From UBA7672 sp040398465 (lineage in GTDB: Bacteria > Pseudomonadota > Alphaproteobacteria > Caulobacterales > Hyphomonadaceae): a stretch of DNA of 14,354 nucleotides. Below the pieces are notes generated by a model that was not told the origin of the DNA, did not search any database, and worked only from the letters and a program-made list of their open reading frames with translations. The translations under genes were made by a program, and so were the position numbers. This document shows positions 1-6,525 of the stretch, one piece after another (the first letter of the stretch is position 1; each line of letters starts with the position of its first letter). The stretch spans positions 1-14,354 of the forward strand of contig JBBAUA010000071.1 in the NCBI GenBank assembly GCA_040398465.1, in the 5' to 3' direction.

Positions 1-22
1 TAGGCGACGAGGGCGTTTCCTT

Positions 23-274
23 TTGCCAAAATACTTGTTTCATATCACAGGCGGCCACCACGTTCTGGATGCGGACGAAAGAGAGCTCCCCAACGCAGCT
101 GCCGCGCGAATTGAAGGCATCAAACTCGCGGGTGAGATTCTCCATGGTGTGCCGACCTTGCTGTACGAGACGGCGTTCCTCAAAATCGATGTAACGGACG
201 AAAGCGGCAAGGTGCTCTTCAAAGTGCTTGTGACGACTATGGCCGACGATGAACGCATACCGGTCACCTGGTAG
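23..274 (+). CDS. DUF6894 family small protein
   Basis: Small 83-aa protein with no known activity. It begins MPKYLFHITGG, which matches the usual opening of DUF6894 proteins (M-P-x-Y-x-F-H). It continues with an acidic segment (DADERELPN) and an Ala-rich helix (residues about 25-40) that are also typical of the family, and the length is normal. The start is a TTG codon, chosen because the family start pattern begins exactly there and a GAGGG purine run lies about 9 bases upstream (9-13). The frame is open to the left edge, so a longer N-terminus cannot be formally excluded. The gene converges on the PQQ dehydrogenase gene, with 85 bases between them and no clear terminator. DUF6894 proteins are cytosolic and often lie alone in alphaproteobacterial genomes. 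Family call fairly sure; function unknown. Confidence 0.75.
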   Translation: MPKYLFHITGGHHVLDADERELPNAAAARIEGIKLAGEILHGVPTLLYETAFLKIDVTDESGKVLFKVLVTTMADDERIPVTW

Positions 275-359
275 CTGCGCGTCGCGTTGGGGCAAGGATC
301 ATGAAACGTCGATTGGGGAATGGTGGCTTTGGGCCCCACAACCGCCGTTGCGATATCCG

Positions 360-2354
360 CTACCCCTTCGGCTTGAACGCCAGCAGCATGTTGCCGCCTG
401 CCTGGCCGAACATCGCATAGCCGGAGTTCACCAGCAGCAGGCCGTTCATCGCTGTGATGGAGTTCGAGTCGATCGCGCCGCCCTTGCCCTTGACGCCGTT
501 GATCCCGTCGAACTCGCGCGCGGTCTCGAACGACCACAGCAGCTTCCCGGTCCTGGCGTCGTTGACATAGACCGCGCCATTCAGCGCCGCAGAGACAACC
601 GCGCCATCAATGATGGAGGGCGCCGCCGAAAGGATATTGCCGCGCCAGCCGCCACGCGTGCCGGGCGCCGGAGCAGGGGTGCCCGGCGGCGGTTCGGGAT
701 TGAACTGCCACTTGATCTTTCCGGTCTTCGCGTCGAGCGCATAGAGGCCCGACTTGATGTTCGGATCGCCCTCCCACTCGCCCGCGATGGGACGGCCCAC
801 CTGCGTGATCGGCGCATAGACCGTGTCGTTGTCGAACGCGATGCCCCAGTGGATTCCGCCCAGCGGCCCGCCCGTGCCGAGCGGCGTGCGCCAGACAACC
901 TTGCCGGTATCAGGCTCGAAGGCCCACACCGACCCGGACTTCTGCCCTGCATAGAGCAGTTCCTTGCCATCGCTACCCTTGCCGAGGATCACCGACGCGC
1001 CGAAGTCGACATCGCGATAGACGGTCTCGTTGGGGCCAACGCAGTTCAGCCGCTCCTTCGCGGGGTTCGGCCCGCAGCCTGAGTTGAAGATGTCCTTCGG
1101 CGTCGCGTGGAAGCTCCACTTCTCCTTGCCGGTCTTCAGGTCGATCGCGATCACCGCGTTGGTGTTCTTGTGCGCCGGCGGCGAGTTGCTCTCGCCCGTT
1201 GCAAAGAACACCAGCCCGCGCGTCTCATCCACCACCGGCGAATTCCAGATCGGCGCGCCCGACGGGCCCATCAGCATCCTGCCGTCGCCGCGGTCGCGCA
1301 GCGGCTTGGCGTCTTCCATCGTGTCATAGCGCCACTGCTGCGCGCCAGTCTTCGGGTCGAGCGACAGCACATAGCCATGGTTGCTGCAGCACGGATGGTT
1401 GTTGTCCGCCGCCACCGAGATCTCGAACTGCGCCACCGGCACGATCACGCGATCCTTGAGGATGCTCGGCGTACCCGTCGTCATCGAGTGCGAATAGACG
1501 CCCACCGGCTTGGTCCACAGCGCCTTGCCCGTGCGGGGGTCCACCGCATGCACGGTCGAGTCGATGCCAGAGAACACCAGCAGCGGCGTCCCATCGCCCA
1601 GCACGCCATAGGCCACGCTCGTGCGCAGTGGCGCCTCGCCCGGCGTCGAGTAGACCCACTGTACGCACGGCTTGGCTGGATCGGAGAGATCGAGCGCGTA
1701 CATCTTCCCGGCTTCCGCGACCGGATAGAACAGGTTCTTGCCCACGATCGCGCCCTGGCTGCGCATGATCGACGCATCGGGGAAGGCTATCGCCCACGCC
1801 AGTTCCATGTCGCCCATCTGCGCCGTCGTCAGTCCCGCCTGCTTCGCCGTCAGCTTGCGCGTGTTGCGCCAGTCATAGCCAAAGTGCGTCGCCGTCGCCG
1901 CATCGGGGCCTTCGAGATCCACCGCCGCCCGCGCGCCCGTGCACTTCAGGTTCGGCGTCCAGTCCGGCGTCTTCGTCGTGTCGCGCCCGGTGACATAGCT
2001 CACCACCGCCGCGCGCTGGTCAGCGGAGAGTCCCGCCGCCATGTCCTTCATCTTGCCGTTGGTCAGAGCGTAATTGACGAACTGAAAGCTCATCGCCTTC
2101 ATGTTGTCGCGCGTGGGCGAGCGCGTCGCCTCCGCATTGTCGTGACACACCGCGCAGGTCTGCTTGTAGACAACCTCGCCGGGATGCACGCCTGGAACCG
2201 CCGCAACCTGCGTCGGTGCAACAGCTGCCGGCGGCGCAGGCGCCACCGCCACCTGTGCGACATCCGCCATCGGCGCCGCCTCCGGCGTGGCGCACGACAT
2301 CAGCGCGACCAGCGAGGCGCACCCAAGGGCCGCCGCCACAACGGATTTCCGCAT
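360..2354 (-). CDS. PQQ-dependent quinohemoprotein dehydrogenase, polyvinyl-alcohol-dehydrogenase-like lipoprotein
   Basis: Predicted 664-aa periplasmic or membrane-tethered alcohol dehydrogenase that would oxidise an alcohol with PQQ and pass electrons to its own haem c. The signal peptide ends at LMSC (Cys21), a slightly atypical lipobox. A Pro/Ala-rich linker follows (about 30-58), then one c-type haem site CAVCH (67-71) with several possible Met ligands (85, 88, 102, 105). A beta-propeller runs from about 180 to 664, with repeated D-x-x-TGK-x-x-W blade motifs near 272, 333, 405, 481, 541 and 599. A vicinal cysteine pair (322-323) corresponds to the disulfide that packs on PQQ in this superfamily. 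GGIHWG (499-504) resembles the polyvinyl alcohol dehydrogenase group, and haem-then-propeller order is as in that enzyme. The start at 2354 is chosen because it gives the signal peptide and has GGGAGA on the minus strand about 8 bases upstream; a longer frame lacks both. The substrate cannot be read from the sequence. The gene is divergent from the DUF3089 lipoprotein gene. Confidence 0.88.
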   Translation of the reverse strand: MRKSVVAAALGCASLVALMSCATPEAAPMADVAQVAVAPAPPAAVAPTQVAAVPGVHPGEVVYKQTCAVCHDNAEATRSPTRDNMKAMSFQFVNYALTNGKMKDMAAGLSADQRAAVVSYVTGRDTTKTPDWTPNLKCTGARAAVDLEGPDAATATHFGYDWRNTRKLTAKQAGLTTAQMGDMELAWAIAFPDASIMRSQGAIVGKNLFYPVAEAGKMYALDLSDPAKPCVQWVYSTPGEAPLRTSVAYGVLGDGTPLLVFSGIDSTVHAVDPRTGKALWTKPVGVYSHSMTTGTPSILKDRVIVPVAQFEISVAADNNHPCCSNHGYVLSLDPKTGAQQWRYDTMEDAKPLRDRGDGRMLMGPSGAPIWNSPVVDETRGLVFFATGESNSPPAHKNTNAVIAIDLKTGKEKWSFHATPKDIFNSGCGPNPAKERLNCVGPNETVYRDVDFGASVILGKGSDGKELLYAGQKSGSVWAFEPDTGKVVWRTPLGTGGPLGGIHWGIAFDNDTVYAPITQVGRPIAGEWEGDPNIKSGLYALDAKTGKIKWQFNPEPPPGTPAPAPGTRGGWRGNILSAAPSIIDGAVVSAALNGAVYVNDARTGKLLWSFETAREFDGINGVKGKGGAIDSNSITAMNGLLLVNSGYAMFGQAGGNMLLAFKPKG

Positions 2355-2474
2355 CGTCTTCTCCCGGTTGACGCGCCGCGTGGTCCGCAACTGCGCCCTG
2401 ATTATGCGATCGCAACCTGCCCCAAGGGGAAGCAATTGCAAAGGCCGCCCGTCGCCGCAGTCGCGCGGTTGTGT

Positions 2475-2505
2475 TTGACCCCATGAGATCTGGCGTCACT
2501 ATACC
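2475..2505 (+). promoter_or_regulatory. Possible promoter for the DUF3089 lipoprotein gene
   Basis: TTGACC (2475-2480) is a good -35 match. TATACC (2500-2505) follows after 19 bases, longer than ideal; ACTATA at the standard 17-base spacing is a poorer -10. The element ends 32 bases before the start codon at 2538. It lies in the only intergenic region serving the two divergent genes. No equally good promoter was seen for the minus-strand gene; a CATAAT at 2401-2406 (read on minus) has no matching -35. Confidence 0.3.
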
Positions 2506-2537
2506 AATGTCGCGAGCGCGCGGGAGAGGAGCCGTCC

Positions 2538-3776
2538 ATGAGTCGCAACCTCCTGTCCGCCGCTCTGGCGGCCCTCACGCTCGCCGCATGCGGACAGGAA
2601 GCGCCGTCCGTGTCCGCTCCTGCGCTCTATGCGACAGACTCCGCCCTCGCCCCCGCCATCGCCGCCGTGCCGCCGCTCGACTATGCCCAGCCCGCCCACT
2701 GGCTCTGCCGCCCTGACGCTGACGACGCCTGCAAGCAGCCCGCAACCGTCACCCGCGTCAACGCCGACGGCACGCTCGCGAAGCAAGACGCCAGCATCGC
2801 GAACGATCCGCCGGTCGACTGTTTCTACGTCTATCCCACCATCTCGCGTGACCCGGAGGGCAACTCCGACGCCACGCCCGGCCTCGAAGAGACCGAAATT
2901 GTCCGCCAGCAACTCACCCACTTCGCCGGCGCCTGCCGCCTCTTCGCGCCGGTCTACCGGCAGGTCACGCTCACCGCCCTCCGCAAACTCCGCGTTGGTC
3001 ACCAGGTCGAAACCAACCGCGAGATGGCCTACGCCGATGTGCAGGCAGCCTGGCGTCACTACCTCGCCACCGACAATGCCGGCCGCGGCGTCGTCCTCAT
3101 CGGTCACAGTCAGGGCGCCGGAATCCTCGCCCGCCTGATCGCCGCCGAGATCGACGGCAACCCGGAGCAGGGCAGGCTGGTCTCCGCCATCCTCCCCGGC
3201 GCCGACATCGAGGTTCCGCAGAACGCCAGCGTCGGCGGCTCCTTCACCGCCATCCCGCTTTGCACCAGCGCGACAAGCATTGGCTGCGTCATTGCCTGGT
3301 CCGCCTTCCGCGCCGAGACGCCGCCGCCCGCCGGCACGCTGTTCGGCCGCGCCGCCACGACCGGCGCCAAGGTCGCCTGCGTGAACCCCGCCCAGCTCGA
3401 CGGCACAGGCCAGCTCAACCCCTACCTCCCCACGACGCCCGTCCTGTTCGAGGACGTCGCCGCCCCCGCGCCCTGGACCACATTGCCTGACACGCCCCCG
3501 ATCGAGACGCCCTTCGTCGCGCTGCCCGGCCTCGTCTCGGCCCAGTGCATCAACCGCGAAGGCGCCAGCTACCTCGCCATCACCGTCAACGCCGATCCCG
3601 CCGACCCCCGCACCGACACGATCAACGGCGACATCGTCATCGACAACGCCGTCCGCAGCGAATGGGGCCTCCACCTGTTCGACATGCACTTCGCCATGGG
3701 CAACCTGCAGCAGATCGTCAGCTCCCAGTCAGCTGCATGGCTGGCGGCGCAGGCCGCACAACTCGATCCGCTCTGA
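2538..3776 (+). CDS. DUF3089 domain lipoprotein, alpha/beta-hydrolase fold
   Basis: 412-aa exported putative serine hydrolase. The signal peptide ends in the lipobox LAAC (Cys18), so it is likely lipid-anchored in the envelope. The DUF3089 body begins near residue 46. It contains the conserved DCFYVYPT strand (94-101) and the nucleophile elbow GHSQG (189-193, Ser191). HLFDMHFAMGNL (379-390) probably supplies the catalytic His. Extra Cys pairs (95/133, 242/250, 281/337) suggest disulfides, which fits an extracytoplasmic location. The start is fixed by the signal peptide and by the GAGAGGA ribosome site at 2524-2530, seven bases upstream. The family is alpha/beta hydrolase by fold, but its natural substrates are not established; an esterase or lipase-like activity is inference. 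The next gene follows after 73 bases with no terminator, so the two may be co-transcribed. Confidence 0.85.
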   Translation: MSRNLLSAALAALTLAACGQEAPSVSAPALYATDSALAPAIAAVPPLDYAQPAHWLCRPDADDACKQPATVTRVNADGTLAKQDASIANDPPVDCFYVYPTISRDPEGNSDATPGLEETEIVRQQLTHFAGACRLFAPVYRQVTLTALRKLRVGHQVETNREMAYADVQAAWRHYLATDNAGRGVVLIGHSQGAGILARLIAAEIDGNPEQGRLVSAILPGADIEVPQNASVGGSFTAIPLCTSATSIGCVIAWSAFRAETPPPAGTLFGRAATTGAKVACVNPAQLDGTGQLNPYLPTTPVLFEDVAAPAPWTTLPDTPPIETPFVALPGLVSAQCINREGASYLAITVNADPADPRTDTINGDIVIDNAVRSEWGLHLFDMHFAMGNLQQIVSSQSAAWLAAQAAQLDPL

Positions 3777-3849
3777 TCCACGCTTCCGTCGGGCCCGTGA
3801 CCTGCGTGACGCAGATGACAACGATCCCGGCTCGCACCATCTTCTCCGC

Positions 3850-4416
3850 ATGACCGGCTGGACCATCAACGCTGCCGAACTCCGCATCCCGCGCCGCTCG
3901 CGCATAGCGGCGCACCGGATGATCGTGATCGGCGACCCCTCAGGCCGAGCCGTGCGACAGCTCAACGGCCTCGCCTCATGGTTCGACGAGGAGCAGCACG
4001 CCTGGCGCCACAAGCCGATCGGCTACCTCCCGACCGACCGGCTGCGCGGCTATGATACGAAAACCCACCCGCGCACCTTCATGCCGATCAACGGCGCGGT
4101 CCTGCCGGACTGGAACATCGCCCCCGCCATCGCCACCGGCGCCGCCCGCGTGCTTGCCGATGACCTCACACGCGACGAGGTCGATCTCCGCCTAGCCCCC
4201 GCGCTCGAAGCCCTCCGCCGCATCAACGCGCTGAGCAAGGGACCCGACGGCGGGGCAGGGCTGCGCTATCCCTTCATGGGCTTCGGCCGGAACTCGAACT
4301 CCTTCTTCGCGACGATGCTGCACGCCATGGGCTTCGACCAACCGACCTTCGCCAACGCCGCGTGGCTGGTTCCGGGCGCGCGGGGTCTGCTGTTGCCGGC
4401 GTCCGAGATTCGCTGA
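3850..4416 (+). CDS. Hypothetical protein with NSNSF motif, possible papain-like fold
   Basis: 188-aa protein not assigned to a named family with confidence. Real coding is supported by G/C-rich third positions matching the neighbours and by motif-like conservation patterns. Residues 22-41 (HRMIVIGDPSGRAVRQLNG) look like a strand-turn-strand in which a His precedes a hydrophobic strand. Residues 139-156 (RYPFMGFGRNSNSFFATM) resemble the pGPNSNtFv block of DUF3750-type and related papain-like/NlpC-like hypothetical proteins. There is no signal peptide or membrane segment. The start at 3850 is the first available in frame, but it lacks a good ribosome site. The ATG at 3919 (Met24) would remove the His of the first motif. 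It follows the DUF3089 gene by 73 bases. A hydrolase or amidase role is only a fold-level guess. Confidence 0.65.
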   Translation: MTGWTINAAELRIPRRSRIAAHRMIVIGDPSGRAVRQLNGLASWFDEEQHAWRHKPIGYLPTDRLRGYDTKTHPRTFMPINGAVLPDWNIAPAIATGAARVLADDLTRDEVDLRLAPALEALRRINALSKGPDGGAGLRYPFMGFGRNSNSFFATMLHAMGFDQPTFANAAWLVPGARGLLLPASEIR

Positions 4417-4490
4417 AGCAGGCGGATCGCGCAACAAACCACCAATGTCCGTTGGCTAGCCGCGACAACTCCTGATATCGCCCACACGAG

Positions 4491-5156
4491 ATGAACCCCG
4501 CCCTCACCCTCGAAGATGTCTATCTCACACTCCCCGCGGCCTCCGGTCCGGTGGAGATCCTCAAGGGCGTGAGCTTCCGCGCCATGCCCGGCGAGAGTGT
4601 CGCCGTCATCGGCCCGTCCGGCTCCGGCAAATCCTCGCTGATCGCTGTTTCCACCGGCATCGAGCGCACCACATCCGGCAAGGTCGAACTCCTCGGCGAA
4701 AGCCTGATCGGAAAAAGCGAAGACCAGCTCGCCCGCCTGCGCCGCGGCCGCGTCAGCCTCGTCTTCCAGTCCTTTCATCTCCTCGGCACAATGAACGCCT
4801 TCGACAATGTACGCGCCCCGCTCGAGATCGCCGGTCTCGCCGATGTCGATGATCTCGCCCGCTCGGCGCTCACCGCCGTTGGCCTCGCCCAGCGCATGGA
4901 CCACTATCCCGGCCAGCTCTCCGGCGGCGAGCGCCAGCGCGTCGCCGTCGCCCGTGCGCTTGCCAGCAATCCCGCCATCGTCTTCGCCGACGAGCCCACC
5001 GGCAATCTCGATCGCGCCACCGGCGCCATCGTCGCCGACATGCTCTTCGCCATCGCCCGCCAGCGCAACGCAACCCTCGTCGTCGTCACCCACGACGCCG
5101 AGATCGCAAAACGCGCCGACCGAATCGTCGAGATGAGTGATGGGCGGGTCGTCTAG
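4491..5156 (+). CDS. ABC transporter ATP-binding protein, YbbA/LolD-like
   Basis: 221-aa cytoplasmic ATPase subunit of a MacB/LolCDE/YbbAP-type ABC system, which transduces ATP hydrolysis across the inner membrane rather than importing solutes. All catalytic motifs are intact: Walker A GPSGSGKS (41-48), Q-loop VFQSFHL (Gln93), signature LSGGERQ (143-149), Walker B AIVFADE (162-168, Glu168), D-loop NLD (172-174) and H-loop His201 (VVTHD). The length is typical for the YbbA/LolD group. The partner is almost certainly the FtsX-like permease at 6526-9060, although an Hsp70-like gene intervenes. The stop lies four bases before the start of that Hsp70 gene, suggesting translational coupling. No strong ribosome site precedes the ATG; the start is supported by alignment of the MNPALTLEDV opening with family N-termini. 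Confidence 0.93.
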   Translation: MNPALTLEDVYLTLPAASGPVEILKGVSFRAMPGESVAVIGPSGSGKSSLIAVSTGIERTTSGKVELLGESLIGKSEDQLARLRRGRVSLVFQSFHLLGTMNAFDNVRAPLEIAGLADVDDLARSALTAVGLAQRMDHYPGQLSGGERQRVAVARALASNPAIVFADEPTGNLDRATGAIVADMLFAIARQRNATLVVVTHDAEIAKRADRIVEMSDGRVV

Positions 5157-5160
5157 CCAG

Positions 5161-6441
5161 ATGACAGACTCGCTCGGCCTCGATTTCGGCACCACGAACA
5201 CCGTGGCCACGACGGTGAACGCCAATGGCCGCGTCGAAGCCATACACTTCACCCACGACAACGCCGTCTTCGACGCCTTCCGCTCCGTCCTGTGCTTTTC
5301 GGAAGCCGAGGGCGCAGGCCGCCGCGCCGACATAACCGCCGGCCCATGGGCTATCGACAAATTCGTCGAGCAGGCCGGCGACTGCCGCTTCATCCAGTCG
5401 TTCAAGACCTTTGCCGCCAGCCCGCTCTTCGCCGACACGCTGATCTACAACCGCCGCTACAGGTTCGAGGACCTGTTCGCGAGCTTCCTCCAGCAGGTTC
5501 GCACCCATGCCGGCGTCGACTTTCCAAAACGCGTCGTCATCGGCCGTCCCGTCAGCTTCGCAGGCGCGGCCCCCGACGAAGCTCTCGCTCGCACGCGCTA
5601 CGAAGCCGCCCTGCGTAAAATCGGCTTCGAGGAAATCCATCACGTCTACGAACCCGTCGCCGCCGCCTACTACTTCGCCCAGCGCCTCAACACCGACGCC
5701 ACCATCCTCGTCGCCGACTTCGGCGGCGGCACCAGCGACTTCTCCATCGTCCGCTTCACCGTCAGCTCCACCGGCCTCGGCTACACGCCGCTCGCCCACA
5801 CCGGCGTCGGCGTCGCGGGAGACGCCTTCGACTACCGCATCATCGATCGCGTGGTCGCGCGCGCCTTCGGCAAGGACTCCGAATACATGAGCTGGGGCAA
5901 GATCCTCCCGGTGCCCAACGCGTACTTCACCAAGTTCGCACGCTGGCACGAACTCTCGGTCATGCGCCACTCGCGCGACTATCGCGAACTCGAAGAGCTC
6001 CTGCGCGACAGTCTCGACCCCGCCCGCATCCGCAGCTTCCTCGCCTTCCTCGATGCAGACGCCGGCTATGCCATGTACCGGGCCGTCTCCGCCGCCAAGA
6101 TGCAGCTGTCACAGGCAGAGCAGGGCACGCTCTCCCTGCACGTCGCCGGCGTCGACATTGAACGCACGATCAAGCGCGCCGAGTTCGAAAAATGGATCGC
6201 CCCCGAACTCGAGGAAATCTCCGCCTGCGTCGGCCGCGCCCTCACCGGAGCCGGCATCACCGAATCCGATGTCGACCGTGTCTTCCTCACCGGCGGCACC
6301 TCCTTCGTCCCCGCCGTCCGCGCCCAGTTCGAAGACCGCTTCGGCGCCGCCAAGATCGAAACCGGCGACCAACTCGTCTCCATCGCCTACGGGCTTTCGC
6401 TCATTGGGCGCGAGGCGGACATCGCGCGCTGGGCTGTGTGA
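5161..6441 (+). CDS. Hsp70 family protein, YegD-like, ATPase domain only
   Basis: 426-aa actin-fold ATPase of the Hsp70 superfamily, closest in layout to E. coli YegD. It shows the phosphate-1 loop LGLDFGTTNT (5-14), the connect-type helix EPVAAAYYFAQ (164-174), the phosphate-2 loop VADFGGGTSDFS (184-195), and the adenosine motif FLTGGTSFVPAV (375-386) followed by SIAYGL (407-412). It ends directly after the nucleotide-binding fold. There is no C-terminal substrate-binding domain and no signal peptide, so it is probably a cytoplasmic, non-canonical chaperone-like ATPase. The ATG at 5161 is chosen because it puts the phosphate loop at the usual distance from the N-terminus. GTG 5137 and ATG 5140 would overlap the ABC gene and add eight or seven residues. 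It is placed between an ABC ATPase and its likely permease, so co-expression is expected; a role in maturing or regulating that transporter is inference. Confidence 0.88.
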   Translation: MTDSLGLDFGTTNTVATTVNANGRVEAIHFTHDNAVFDAFRSVLCFSEAEGAGRRADITAGPWAIDKFVEQAGDCRFIQSFKTFAASPLFADTLIYNRRYRFEDLFASFLQQVRTHAGVDFPKRVVIGRPVSFAGAAPDEALARTRYEAALRKIGFEEIHHVYEPVAAAYYFAQRLNTDATILVADFGGGTSDFSIVRFTVSSTGLGYTPLAHTGVGVAGDAFDYRIIDRVVARAFGKDSEYMSWGKILPVPNAYFTKFARWHELSVMRHSRDYRELEELLRDSLDPARIRSFLAFLDADAGYAMYRAVSAAKMQLSQAEQGTLSLHVAGVDIERTIKRAEFEKWIAPELEEISACVGRALTGAGITESDVDRVFLTGGTSFVPAVRAQFEDRFGAAKIETGDQLVSIAYGLSLIGREADIARWAV

Positions 6442-6525
6442 ATCGGAAACGTTGAGGGGCGCTCTCTCCACGTACACTGACACACGGACACGTGACTTCC
6501 ACCGCAACCGGCCCTACCCATCCTC

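Noticed and set aside
313..340. TGGGG/CCCCA inverted repeat between the convergent DUF6894 and PQQ genes as a shared terminator
   Set aside because: Short arms, long loop and no T-run on either strand.
1107..2486. Long plus-strand open frame (459 codons) opposite the PQQ dehydrogenase gene
   Set aside because: Its translation is Arg/His-rich with no domain or motif. It is a GC-driven shadow of the minus-strand gene, which has a signal peptide, haem site and propeller motifs.
2499..3689. Minus-strand open frame (396 codons) opposite the DUF3089 gene
   Set aside because: Gly/Val/Asp-rich low-complexity product without motifs, fully overlapped by a gene with a lipobox and GHSQG elbow.
3802..3814. 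Hairpin CTGCG-TGA-CGCAG after the DUF3089 gene as a terminator
   Set aside because: Only a five-base stem with a three-base loop and no T-run; too weak to call.
4266..5438. Minus-strand open frame (390 codons) opposite the ABC ATPase and the start of the Hsp70 gene
   Set aside because: It spans three real genes antisense, has no recognisable domain and shows the amino-acid bias of a mirrored GC-rich frame.
6469..6494. CACGT/ACGTG inverted repeat between the Hsp70-like and permease genes
   Set aside because: Five-base arms with a 16-base loop; expected by chance and not placed like an operator or terminator.
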